Positions 1 through 7,829 of a stretch of DNA of 12,919 bases are shown here, piece by piece. The stretch is taken from contig JAFOJB010000247.1 in NCBI GenBank assembly GCA_017420455.1, positions 1-12,919 on the forward strand. The letters run 5' to 3'. The position numbers were made by a program, and so were the translations under genes. This DNA is from Blautia sp. (GTDB taxonomy: Bacteria; Bacillota; Clostridia; Lachnospirales; Lachnospiraceae). The notes under the pieces were generated by a model, which did no database searches, was not told the DNA's origin, and was given only the letters and a program-made list of their open reading frames with translations. The first letter of the stretch is position 1; each line of letters starts with the position of its first letter.

Positions 1-435
1 CACGACCACGATCACGATCACGACCATGATCACCATCATGATGATCATGATCATGACCATCACCATGATCATGAGGAAGGCCATGAGCATCATCATCACT
101 ATGATGAAAACGGTGTCTGCAGCTGCGGCCATCATCATCACGACCACGATCACGATGCGGACGAGATCTTCCAGAGCTGGGGCAGGGAGACCGTACACAA
201 ATATACGAAGGAAGGCCTGGAGCAGAAGCTGGCCGCGCTTGCCGATGAGAGCCAGTACGGCCTGGTGCTTCGGGCAAAGGGAATGCTGCCGGCAGAGGAT
301 GGAACATGGATTCACTTCGACATGGTTCCGGAGGAAACCGAGGTACGCGAAGGAGCACCGGATTTTACCGGCCGTCTGTGTGTGATCGGTTCGAAGCTGA
401 ACGAGGAAAACCTCGCCAGACTTTTTGAACTGTAA
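1..435 (+). CDS. COG0523/CobW-type G3E GTPase, C-terminal part (5' end outside window)
   Basis: Frame 1 is open from the window edge to TAA at 433-435, giving 144 residues of a protein whose N-terminal GTPase domain lies upstream. The first ~51 residues are a linker of alternating His and Asp with about 25 histidines, interrupted by a CSCG motif (residues ~40-43). A compact domain follows, with an IHFDMVPEE stretch and a GRLCVIGSKLNEENLARLF ending. This layout (GTPase, His-rich loop, CobW C-terminal domain) is typical of COG0523 metal chaperones that bind and deliver zinc, cobalt or nickel; the His tract is the probable metal buffer. The following gene is a second G3E protein, so a metal-homeostasis operon is likely. 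The metal cannot be read from the sequence, and no Zur-type operator is visible because the promoter is outside the window. The family call rests on the linker and C-terminal domain only. Confidence 0.85.
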   Translation, partial: HDHDHDHDHDHHHDDHDHDHHHDHEEGHEHHHHYDENGVCSCGHHHHDHDHDADEIFQSWGRETVHKYTKEGLEQKLAALADESQYGLVLRAKGMLPAEDGTWIHFDMVPEETEVREGAPDFTGRLCVIGSKLNEENLARLFEL

Positions 436-456
436 TAGAAACGGTGATCCAGGAAT

Positions 457-520
457 ACAGCCCTGCCGCGCCTGTACGGCGGGGCTGTGACATGGCGTAC
501 GCCTGGAAATAACGCCAGGT
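457..520 (+). other. Structured intergenic region (two hairpins) between the GTPase genes
   Basis: A 12-bp stem is formed by ACAGCCCTGCCG (457-468) and CGGCGGGGCTGT (477-488), with one G-U pair and an 8-nt loop. It is followed by overlapping alternatives: the palindrome GGCGTACGCC (494-503), TGGCGT (493-498) with ACGCCA (512-517), and CCTGG (502-506) with CCAGG (515-519). There is no T-run, so it is not a standard terminator. It may be an mRNA processing or stability element, or a partial terminator controlling the second GTPase gene. Its function is unknown. Confidence 0.5.
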
Positions 521-632
521 ATAAGAGGAGACAGATTTATTCCGGGTCGACCGTATTTTTGGCCGATTCTGCAAAATCGTCATCCGGCTGCTTTGTATGT
601 CAGTATATTCTTGCGAAGAAGAGGAGAACAAA

Positions 633-1586
633 ATGGAAGAGACCACAGTTCCCATTTATCTGATCAGTGGATTTCTGGAAAGCGGGAAGACAACATTCCT
701 CAGCTTTACTCTTGACCAGGACTATTTTCAGATAGAGGGCAAGACCCTCCTGATCCTTTGTGAGCAGGGAGAGGAGGAGTATGACAGCAAAAGACTCGGC
801 CTCAGCAACATTGTCGTGGAGGTCATTGAAAAGGAAGAGGACCTGACGACAGAACGGCTGAACGCCATGGACATTGTGCACAATCCCGAACGGGTCGTCA
901 TAGAATACAACGGAATGTGGCTGGTCAGCAAGTTTGAACAGATGGAGCTTCCGAAGGGCTGGGGCATAGAGCAGGAAATTACCTGTGTGGACGCCAGCAC
1001 CTACCAGGTCTATGTAAACAACATGAAGTCCATCTTCATGGATATGGTCCGGAACGCCGATATGGTCGTGTTCAACCGCTGCAAGGAGGGAGATCCGCTT
1101 CCTTCCTACCGGCGTCAGGTAAAGGTGGCCAACCAGCGCGCTGAGGTCATCTTCGAGGATGAGGAGGGAGAAATGGGTGACATCTTCCAGGACGAGATGC
1201 CCTTCGACATGGACGCGCCGGTGATCGAAGTGCTTCCGGAGGATTACGGCATCTGGTTCTGCGATGCCATGGATCATCCGGACAATTATGAAGAAAAAAC
1301 TGTCCGCTTTAAAGCACGGGTTGTACGGCCGAAGAACAGTCCCAGGGACTGCTTTGTTCCCGGCAGGACAGCCATGACCTGCTGTGCGGCGGATACCACA
1401 TTTCTCGGATTTCTCTGCAAGTATGACCAGGCGGAAGAGCTTTCTCCCGGACAGTGGGTGGAGGTGACGGCAAAAGGCGCTGTGGAGAGACGAAAGGAAT
1501 ACCACGGAGAAGAAGGACTGGTACTGTATGCTGAAAAAGTGGAAGGCTGCGAACCTCTTCCGGATGAAATGGTTTACTTCAACTGA
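633..1586 (+). CDS. Divergent G3E-family GTPase fused to a DUF1980/YcgQ-C-like domain
   Basis: The protein has 317 residues. ATG 633 is chosen because GAGGAG (621-626) lies 6 nt upstream; an in-frame ATG at 597 has no such site. Residues 13-21 read GFLESGKTT, the Walker A loop of CobW-type GTPases, and E91-Y-N-G94 fits the family's ExxG switch motif. The canonical GCxCC metal-binding segment is absent: the equivalent region (about 59-70) reads NIVVEVIEKEED. The base-recognition NKxD is degenerate (N148-R-C-K). From about 205 to 317 the protein resembles the C-terminal domain of YcgQ/TIGR03943 (DUF1980), with FVPGRTAMTCCAAD at 241-254 including the vicinal C250-C251. DUF1980 proteins usually accompany a COG0701-type permease, and COG0523 genes often neighbour them, so a metal-related role is inferred. 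It lies downstream of a COG0523 gene and 16 nt upstream of pth. Confidence 0.8.
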   Translation: MEETTVPIYLISGFLESGKTTFLSFTLDQDYFQIEGKTLLILCEQGEEEYDSKRLGLSNIVVEVIEKEEDLTTERLNAMDIVHNPERVVIEYNGMWLVSKFEQMELPKGWGIEQEITCVDASTYQVYVNNMKSIFMDMVRNADMVVFNRCKEGDPLPSYRRQVKVANQRAEVIFEDEEGEMGDIFQDEMPFDMDAPVIEVLPEDYGIWFCDAMDHPDNYEEKTVRFKARVVRPKNSPRDCFVPGRTAMTCCAADTTFLGFLCKYDQAEELSPGQWVEVTAKGAVERRKEYHGEEGLVLYAEKVEGCEPLPDEMVYFN

Positions 1587-1602
1587 TGGAGGAGACGGCA
1601 GG

Positions 1603-2178
1603 ATGATTTTGATCGCAGGCCTCGGAAACCCCGGAAACAAATATCAGGGAACCAGGCACAACGTAGGCTTTGACGCCGTGGACCTCCTGATTGAGAAACA
1701 CCATATTCCCCAGAGCGGAGTAAAGTTCAATGCCATGTATGGAAAGGGAACCATTGAAGGGCAGAAGGTGGTGGTGATGAAGCCGCTGTCCTTTATGAAT
1801 CTCAGCGGCGGTCCGATCCAGCAGATGGCAGCGTATTTCAGGATCGATCCCGCAAAGGATCTGATCGTTCTGCACGATGATATCGACCTTTCTCCCGGAC
1901 AGCTGCGCGTGCGCCCTTCCGGCAGCGCGGGCGGACACAACGGAATGAAGGATATCATACGGGCTCTCGGTACGGAGAGCTTTACGCGTGTCCGGATCGG
2001 CGTAGGAGCAAAGCCCAGGGACTGGGATCTTGCGGACTATGTACTGTCACGTTTTACAGATTCCGACAGGAAGCTGGTGGATGAAGCCATAGCGGACGCC
2101 TGCGGTGCGGTGGAAACCATCGTCTCGGAAGGCGTAGATGCCGCCATGAATACCTATAACAGAAAGAAAAGCAAATAA
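1603..2178 (+). CDS. pth: Peptidyl-tRNA hydrolase
   Basis: This 191-residue cytosolic enzyme cleaves the ester bond of peptidyl-tRNAs dropped from ribosomes, recycling tRNA. The N-terminus MILIAGLGNPG is the family signature (N9). TRHNVGFD supplies the catalytic His (H19), HDDIDLSPG carries the conserved Asp (D92/D93), and GSAGGHNGMKD carries the substrate-contacting Asn (N113). Length matches bacterial Pth (about 185-195 residues). ATG 1603 is preferred because GGAGGAG (1588-1594) is 8 nt upstream and the protein begins exactly at the conserved motif; an in-frame upstream ATG at 1528 would overlap the preceding gene. The 16-nt gap to the upstream GTPase gene implies cotranscription. A Rho-independent terminator follows, then mfd, which is a common Firmicute order. 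Confidence 0.97.
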   Translation: MILIAGLGNPGNKYQGTRHNVGFDAVDLLIEKHHIPQSGVKFNAMYGKGTIEGQKVVVMKPLSFMNLSGGPIQQMAAYFRIDPAKDLIVLHDDIDLSPGQLRVRPSGSAGGHNGMKDIIRALGTESFTRVRIGVGAKPRDWDLADYVLSRFTDSDRKLVDEAIADACGAVETIVSEGVDAAMNTYNRKKSK

Positions 2179-2259
2179 CATTGCCGTGCGAAGCCTTGCC
2201 GATGGAAAACACAGACAGTTCCATAACGGCCGGGCACTGCAGTTTGATCACAGCTCATA

Positions 2260-2285
2260 AGCCATCCCTGCCGGATGGCTTTTTT
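2260..2285 (+). terminator. Rho-independent terminator between pth and mfd
   Basis: The perfect 8-bp stem AGCCATCC (2260-2267) / GGATGGCT (2273-2280) has a CTGCC loop and is followed by a T-run to 2285. The mfd ribosome binding site begins about 10 nt later, so no promoter fits between them. The hairpin therefore either ends the pth transcript with partial read-through into mfd, or acts as an attenuator in an mfd leader. Confidence 0.8.
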
Positions 2286-2308
2286 GCAGAAAAAGGCGGA
2301 GACAGAGA

Positions 2309-5300
2309 ATGATGAAGACCTTTACAATGCCGCTGAAGGAAATGGCGGAATATGAAGAGATCTGTTCCCGGCTTCGGGACAACAGAGGGATTCTGGAGAT
2401 CTCCGGGTGCATGGAATCCCAGAAGGTACATATGATGTATGGACTTTCCGGATTTTTTCCATTTCACCTGATCCTGGCAGAGGACGAAAGAAGAGCCAGG
2501 GAGATCTATGAGGATTACCGGTTCTATGACAATAAAATATATTATTATCCTGCCAGGGACCTGCTTTTTTTCGAAGCCGATATCCACGGAAATCTCCTGA
2601 TCCGCCAGAGAATGCAGGTGATCCGGGCACTGCTGAATGAAGAAAGCATAACCGTGGTCACCACCATCGACGGCTGCATGGACTATCTGGCCTCATTGGA
2701 GAAGATCCGGAAACGCCTGCTTACCCTGAGCCTTGAGAGCACCGTGGAAATGGCTGAATTCCGGAAGGAGCTGGTCGGACTTGGGTATGAAATGACCGGA
2801 CAGGTGCAGATGCCGGGACAGTTTTCTGTCCGCGGCGGGATACTGGACGTATATCCGCTTACGGAGGAAAACCCGGTACGTATCGAACTCTGGGGAGACG
2901 AGGTGGATTCCATACGGTATTTTGATCCGGAAAGTCAGAGATCCCTGGAAAATCTGGAGGACATTACCATCTATCCGGCTATTGAGCAGCCGGAAGAGAA
3001 AAAGGGAATGTCCTTTCTGGATTATTTCCCTGTGGAGAAGACACTGATTTTTCTGGATGAACCGAACCGTCTTGTGGAAAAGGGAACAGAGGTTTCGGAG
3101 GAATACGAACAGAGCCGTAAGCACCGGGAGGAAAAGGGAAGCGCATTTGTTTCCGGAAACTGGCTCTGCGATTTTTCCTCCGTCCAGAAAAAGCTGAATA
3201 AAAACAACTGTGTCGCCCTGTGTGCCCTGCATCCGCAGCAGGACCGGTGGAAGTTCACATCCCGGTATAACATCACGGCCCGGTCGATCACCTCTTATAA
3301 TGGAAGCTTCGCGCTTCTGGTAAAGGACCTGAAGACGCTCAGGAGCCAGGGCTACCGGATTGCTCTCCTTTCCGGTTCCAGGACCAGGGCAGAGAGACTT
3401 TCCAGGGATCTGCTGGAAGAAGATGTCCTGGCTTTTTACGGGAAGGATTACGACAGAGAACTGCAGCCGGGAGAGATCATGGTCATGTACGGCCATGCGC
3501 GGCATGGCTTTGAGTATCCGCTGCTGAAGTTCGCGGTGATCAGCGAGACCGATATCTTCGGGCAGGAGCAGAAGCCGAAGAAAAAAAGAAAGAACTATAA
3601 CGGCAGGAAGATCCGGGATTTTTCGGAGCTGTCCATCGGAGAATATGTGGTGCACGAGCGGCATGGTCTTGGAATCTACCGGGGAATTGAGAAGGTGGAG
3701 GTAGACAGGATCGCCAGGGATTATATCAAGATCGAATACCAGGGCGGCAGCAATCTGTATATTCTGGCGACCCAGCTGGACGCGCTGCAGAAATATACCG
3801 GACAGGAGGGACAGAAACCCCCGAAGCTGAACAAGCTGGGAGGACAGGAATGGAACCGTACAAAGCAGAAGGTACGGGGAGCGGTGAAGGATATCGCCAA
3901 CGAGCTGGTGAGCCTGTACGCCGCCAGGCAAAAGGGCGAGGGCTATGTCTGCGGACCGGACACGGTGTGGCAGAGGGAATTCGAGGAGATGTTTCCCTAT
4001 GAGGAGACGGAGGACCAGCTGGCAGCCATCGAGGATACCAAGCGGGACATGGAAAGTACGAAGATCATGGACCGGCTGATCTGCGGCGACGTAGGATACG
4101 GCAAGACGGAAATTGCCCTGCGGGCTGCTTTCAAGGCAGTGCAGGAAAGCAGGCAGGTAGTGTATCTGGTACCTACTACCATCCTGGCCCAGCAGCACTA
4201 CAATACCTTTCTCCAGAGGATGAAGGAGTTTCCGGTACGGGTGGATCTGATGTGCCGTTTCCGGACCCCTGCCCAGCAGAAGAAGACCATAGAAGACCTG
4301 AAAAAGGGACAGGTAGACATCGTGATCGGAACCCACCGGGTCCTGTCGAAGGATGTACAGTTCAAAAACCTGGGTCTTCTGATCATCGATGAGGAGCAGC
4401 GCTTCGGCGTCGCCCACAAGGAAAAGATCAAGCAGCTGAAGAAGGATGTGGATGTGCTGACGCTTACCGCGACACCTATCCCCCGGACGCTCCACATGAG
4501 CATGATCGGGATCCGGGATATGAGCGTTCTGGAGGAACCGCCCATGGACCGGCTTCCCATCCAGACCTATGTGATGGAGTACGACGAGGAGACGGTCCGG
4601 GAGGCCATCAGCAGGGAGCTCCGCCGGGGCGGCCAGATCTACTATGTGTACAACCGGGTCAATGATATTGCAGATATCACCAGAAAGCTCTCAAAGCTCC
4701 TGCCTGAGGCCAGGATCGATTTCGCCCACGGTCAGATGAGCGAGAGGGAGCTGGAGCAGGTGATGTACAGCTTCGTGAACGGGGAGCTGGATGTGCTGGT
4801 GTCCACGACCATCATAGAGACCGGACTGGATATTTCCAACGTAAATACCATGATCATCCACGATTCCGACCGTTATGGACTTTCCCAGCTGTACCAGCTG
4901 CGCGGCCGGATCGGAAGATCGAACCGTACTGCCTACGCCTTTCTGATGTACCGTAAAAACCGGATCCTTAAGGAGACGGCGGAGAAGCGTCTTACCGCCA
5001 TCAAGGAGTATACGGATCTGGGGAGCGGGTTCAAGATCGCCATGCGGGACCTGGAGCTTCGGGGAGCCGGCAACCTCCTTGGCGCGCAGCAGCACGGCCA
5101 TATGCATGCGGTAGGATACGACCTTTACTGTAAAATGCTGGCGGAGGCCGTACAGGAGGCAAAGGGCGAGGAGACCATGGAGGATTTCGAGACGACTATC
5201 GATCTGTTCATCGACGCGTACATCCCGGAATCCTACATTCAGAATGAATACCAGAAGCTGGATCTCTACAAACGCATCGCAGGTGTGGAGAATGAGAATG

Positions 5301-5650
5301 ATTACGACGAGATGCTGGAGGAACTGATCGACCGGTTCGGGGAGCCGCCGAAGGCAGTGCTGAATCTGCTGTCCGTGGCCCGTCTGAAGGGAGAAGCCCA
5401 TCTCTCTTATATCACGGAGATCAAGCAGCTGGACAAGGATGCGGATAAGAGCCAGTCTCCCAGGATCCGCATCACCACCTACGAAAACGCGAAGCTCGAC
5501 CCCGCAGTTATCCCGCCCCTCCTGGCAAAGTACAACCGCCGTCTCCAGCTGGAGGCCGTAAAGGAAGCGAAGTTCTTCTTTCTTCCCCAGGGGAATCTGA
5601 TCGACGCGCTGCTGACCTTCTGCAGAGAACTCCGCGGGACAGAGGGATAA
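2309..5650 (+). CDS. mfd: Transcription-repair coupling factor Mfd
   Basis: This 1113-residue protein is slightly shorter than the E. coli (1148) and B. subtilis (1177) enzymes. Mfd is a DNA translocase that displaces RNA polymerase stalled at lesions and recruits UvrA. The N-terminal ~350 residues form the UvrB-homology module ([20 protein letters not shown] from about 174). The RNA-polymerase-interacting CarD-like domain lies near 435-505 ([15 protein letters not shown] from 443). The RecG-like helicase core has Walker [10 protein letters not shown] (593-601), Walker B DEEQ (694-697), a [12 protein letters not shown] motif, and the translocation/arginine-finger region ending in LRGRIGR (864-870). 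A C-terminal D7-like domain follows (LDLYKRIA onward). ATG 2309 and the adjacent ATG 2312 are both compatible with the GGCGGAGA site upstream. No domain is missing. It is preceded by a terminator, and no clear promoter is seen in the 130-nt gap after pth. Confidence 0.98.
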   Translation: MMKTFTMPLKEMAEYEEICSRLRDNRGILEISGCMESQKVHMMYGLSGFFPFHLILAEDERRAREIYEDYRFYDNKIYYYPARDLLFFEADIHGNLLIRQRMQVIRALLNEESITVVTTIDGCMDYLASLEKIRKRLLTLSLESTVEMAEFRKELVGLGYEMTGQVQMPGQFSVRGGILDVYPLTEENPVRIELWGDEVDSIRYFDPESQRSLENLEDITIYPAIEQPEEKKGMSFLDYFPVEKTLIFLDEPNRLVEKGTEVSEEYEQSRKHREEKGSAFVSGNWLCDFSSVQKKLNKNNCVALCALHPQQDRWKFTSRYNITARSITSYNGSFALLVKDLKTLRSQGYRIALLSGSRTRAERLSRDLLEEDVLAFYGKDYDRELQPGEIMVMYGHARHGFEYPLLKFAVISETDIFGQEQKPKKKRKNYNGRKIRDFSELSIGEYVVHERHGLGIYRGIEKVEVDRIARDYIKIEYQGGSNLYILATQLDALQKYTGQEGQKPPKLNKLGGQEWNRTKQKVRGAVKDIANELVSLYAARQKGEGYVCGPDTVWQREFEEMFPYEETEDQLAAIEDTKRDMESTKIMDRLICGDVGYGKTEIALRAAFKAVQESRQVVYLVPTTILAQQHYNTFLQRMKEFPVRVDLMCRFRTPAQQKKTIEDLKKGQVDIVIGTHRVLSKDVQFKNLGLLIIDEEQRFGVAHKEKIKQLKKDVDVLTLTATPIPRTLHMSMIGIRDMSVLEEPPMDRLPIQTYVMEYDEETVREAISRELRRGGQIYYVYNRVNDIADITRKLSKLLPEARIDFAHGQMSERELEQVMYSFVNGELDVLVSTTIIETGLDISNVNTMIIHDSDRYGLSQLYQLRGRIGRSNRTAYAFLMYRKNRILKETAEKRLTAIKEYTDLGSGFKIAMRDLELRGAGNLLGAQQHGHMHAVGYDLYCKMLAEAVQEAKGEETMEDFETTIDLFIDAYIPESYIQNEYQKLDLYKRIAGVENENDYDEMLEELIDRFGEPPKAVLNLLSVARLKGEAHLSYITEIKQLDKDADKSQSPRIRITTYENAKLDPAVIPPLLAKYNRRLQLEAVKEAKFFFLPQGNLIDALLTFCRELRGTEG

Positions 5651-5666
5651 CTTTTTAAGAATATTC

Positions 5667-5695
5667 TTGCGTAATTCATGAAAAAAGATTATACT
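5667..5695 (+). promoter_or_regulatory. Sigma-A-type promoter for the foldase lipoprotein gene
   Basis: The -35 TTGCGT (5667-5672), a 17-nt spacer and the -10 TATACT (5690-5695) fit the housekeeping consensus well. Transcription should start near 5702, giving a leader of about 95 nt. The palindrome AAGAATATTCTT (5657-5668) overlaps the -35 and AGTGT-AC-ACACT (5703-5714) covers the predicted start; either could be a regulator site, but none is recognised. Confidence 0.7.
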
Positions 5696-5797
5696 GGGTA
5701 ATAGTGTACACACTGGCAGGGGAGAACTGTGCTCTTTTTTACGTTCTTTACAGGCCGGATGTGAATATTACCCTTAGCAATGGAGGAATGAAATACC

Positions 5798-7558
5798 ATG
5801 AGACATAATATGAAGAAGATCGCTGCACTTACCGTAGCGGCAGCTATGGTGTGCTCCCTGGCGTCCGGATGCGGCGCTTCAAAGCTTGACGGTACGAAGA
5901 CGGTTGTCACAGTAAACGGAACAGAAATCCCGATGGGTGTCCTGAGTGTGGCAGTACGTTCTGAGCAGGCACAGATGGAAAACATTTACAAGATGTATTT
6001 TGGGGCAGGAATGAGCATCTGGGACGGGGCCGATGAAGAAGAAGGCACCTACGGCAATGCTACCGTCAAAAATATACTGAAGCAGCTGGAGCTTGGCGTC
6101 ATCAGCAAGGAAAAGGCTTCGGAATATGGTGTGGAAATTCCGGAGGAGCTGTCTTCTTCTATGAAGGAAGCCGCAAAGGCCTTTATGGCGGCAAACAGCG
6201 AAGAAACTCTGGCTGAACTTGCCGTGACAGAGGATCAGGTAGTTCAGTACCTGGAACTGGAGACTTACCGTGATATGGTATATCATGAGTATGTGGAAAG
6301 AGCGGAAGTGGTTGTCACGGATGAGGAGGCAAATCAGACATCCTTCCTGTATACGTCCATTCCGGTAGATGCGGACGAAGAGACTGCGGAAGAGGAAGAA
6401 GAGACAACCGCGGAGCCTGCAGAGGCAGTCGAGACCCCGAAGGCAGAGGAAGAAACCGCAGAGGCAGCCGAGACCCCGAAAGCAGAAGAAGAGGCAGCGG
6501 AGGCACCTGCAGAGGTCAGCGCAACACCGGAAGCAGAGGAAGCCGCAGAGCCCAGTGTAACGCCGGAGGCAGAGGAAGCCGCAGAAGTCAGCGTGACACC
6601 TGAGGCAGAGGAAGCCGCAGAGCCCAGCGCAACACCTGAGGCAGAGGAAGCCGCAGAGCCCAGCGCAACACCGGGGGCAGAGGAAGCTGCAGAAGTCAGC
6701 GTGACGCCTGAGGCAGAGGAAGCTGCAGAAGTCAGCGTAACACCGGGGGCAGAGGAAGCCGCAGAAGTCAGTGTTACTCCTGAAGCATCTGTAACACCTG
6801 CAGTGGTCAGTGTAGTTCCGGAAGTTTCAGAGGCACCTGCAGAGGAAGAAGCTCCTGCCATTACAGCTGCAGAGAAGGCACAGAAAGTCCTGGAAGTGTA
6901 CAACGGGAACACGGATGCAGACCAGACAGCGCTGCGCGAAGCTGTTCAGGCCGTGGATGATTCCCTCTATGTATATTCCGGACATTTCACAACCGCGTCA
7001 GAGGACAATGACACCTCTTATCCGGACGCGGTTCTGGAAGTTCTGAGATCTCTTACCGATGGACAGGTTGGCACGGAAGTGATCGAGACAGAGGACAACC
7101 TCTATGTGGTACGGCTTGAGAAGGTCCTGGATGAAGATCAGACAGAATCCACCAGAACCTCTCTGGAAAATACCAAGAAGCAGGATGCTTATACAGAAGA
7201 GTCTGACAAATGGATCGCAGATGCCAGCATCAAGGTTGCAGATAAGGTTCTGAAGAAACTGACGCTGACAGATAAGCATACCTTCACCGTAATTACTCCG
7301 GAGCCTGAAGAGACGGAGGAAGCAGACGGTGAGACCGTAGAGGATTTTGACGAAGAAGCCGTGGAAGTCATTGACGACATGGAAGATACTGCGGAGGAAG
7401 CCGGTGAAATCGTAGAAGACGCAGCTGATGCGGCAGAAGATACCGTTGACGCAGCCGCTGAAACAGCAGCGGAAGCTGCAGAGACTGCAGAGGAAACCGC
7501 CGATGCAGCAGCGGAAACTGCAGAGACAGCAGCGGATACCGGGAAAGCATCTAACTGA
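5798..7558 (+). CDS. PrsA/SurA-like parvulin-type foldase lipoprotein with acidic repeat insert
   Basis: The protein has 586 residues. GGAGGA (5782-5787) precedes ATG 5798. A lipoprotein signal peptide (MRHNMKK, hydrophobic core, SLASG|C) predicts cleavage before C25 and anchoring on the outer membrane face. Residues ~33-178 (TVVTVNGTEIPMGVLS onward) resemble the SurA/PrsA N-terminal chaperone region. A first parvulin strand (NQTSFLYTSIPVD, 179-191) is followed by a low-complexity acidic insert (about 191-354) with seven tandem 12-residue repeats. The parvulin-like sequence then resumes (TAAEKAQKVLEVY from 356; AVLEVLRSLTDGQVGTEVI from 411; NLYVVRLEKV). Residues 500-586 form a Glu/Ala-rich, probably helical tail. 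Family members help exported proteins fold, some by prolyl isomerisation; activity here is uncertain because the PPIase domain is interrupted and degenerate. It has its own promoter and terminator, and its place after mfd is common in Clostridia. Confidence 0.82.
   Translation: MRHNMKKIAALTVAAAMVCSLASGCGASKLDGTKTVVTVNGTEIPMGVLSVAVRSEQAQMENIYKMYFGAGMSIWDGADEEEGTYGNATVKNILKQLELGVISKEKASEYGVEIPEELSSSMKEAAKAFMAANSEETLAELAVTEDQVVQYLELETYRDMVYHEYVERAEVVVTDEEANQTSFLYTSIPVDADEETAEEEEETTAEPAEAVETPKAEEETAEAAETPKAEEEAAEAPAEVSATPEAEEAAEPSVTPEAEEAAEVSVTPEAEEAAEPSATPEAEEAAEPSATPGAEEAAEVSVTPEAEEAAEVSVTPGAEEAAEVSVTPEASVTPAVVSVVPEVSEAPAEEEAPAITAAEKAQKVLEVYNGNTDADQTALREAVQAVDDSLYVYSGHFTTASEDNDTSYPDAVLEVLRSLTDGQVGTEVIETEDNLYVVRLEKVLDEDQTESTRTSLENTKKQDAYTEESDKWIADASIKVADKVLKKLTLTDKHTFTVITPEPEETEEADGETVEDFDEEAVEVIDDMEDTAEEAGEIVEDAADAAEDTVDAAAETAAEAAETAEETADAAAETAETAADTGKASN
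6512..6787 (+). repeat. 36-bp in-frame tandem repeat (seven units plus a partial eighth)
   Basis: Seven consecutive 36-nt units (6512-6763) encode E-(V/P)-S-(A/V)-T-P-(E/G)-A-E-E-A-A, and a partial eighth unit follows. Units differ at a few positions, such as GAGCCC/GAAGTC and CCGGGG/CCTGAG, giving EPS or EVS and PEA or PGA variants. The period is a multiple of three, so copy-number changes would keep the foldase reading frame. Less regular (E/A)TPKAEEE(T/A)AEA copies precede it from about 6420. Confidence 0.95.
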
Positions 7559-7651
7559 TCTGTCACCCAGGACGGTAAAGCATGAAAGTAAGCGTTCATA
7601 TTTATCGCCGTGAAAATGCCCTTGCGGCATTATCAATTTGATAATATTATA

Positions 7652-7700
7652 AAAAACCTCCGGACGAATGAAGATATCATCACCTGGTCCGGAGGTTTTT
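7652..7700 (+). terminator. Strong Rho-independent terminator after the foldase gene
   Basis: AAAAACCTCCGGAC (7652-7665) pairs perfectly with GTCCGGAGGTTTTT (7687-7700), a 14-bp stem around a 21-nt loop. The A-tract on one side and T-tract on the other make it potentially bidirectional. A smaller inverted repeat, ATTATCA-ATT-TGATAAT (7629-7645), lies just upstream and is unexplained. The element separates the foldase from the AAA gene. Confidence 0.85.
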
Positions 7701-7829
7701 CAGCATTTATATGATGTACTCTGCAGATGGAATTATCATTCGAGCGCGTTTATAAAGCCGTAGTTATGATGATTCCTGAGAATGCCTGTGCATGAACAGT
7801 CCTGAGTCTGAAGAGGGGGAGACTGATTT

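Noticed and set aside
26..385. Met/Ile/Thr-rich plus-strand frame over the His/Asp tract
   Set aside because: It is the shifted frame of the CAY-GAY repeat; frame 1 gives a coherent COG0523 C-terminus.
600..1640. 346-codon minus-strand frame opposite the second GTPase gene
   Set aside because: No ribosome binding site or motifs; the plus strand encodes a P-loop protein with a good start site.
2693..4495. 600-codon open frame antisense to mfd
   Set aside because: It lies wholly within mfd, which has clear motifs throughout; the translation shows no family motifs and is a compositional shadow.
6512..6787. CRISPR array, because the repeat period is 36 bp
   Set aside because: The units are contiguous with no unique spacers and lie in frame inside a coding region.
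6334..6912. Ser/Ala-rich minus-strand frame with repeats
   Set aside because: It is the antisense reading of the foldase's 36-bp repeat.
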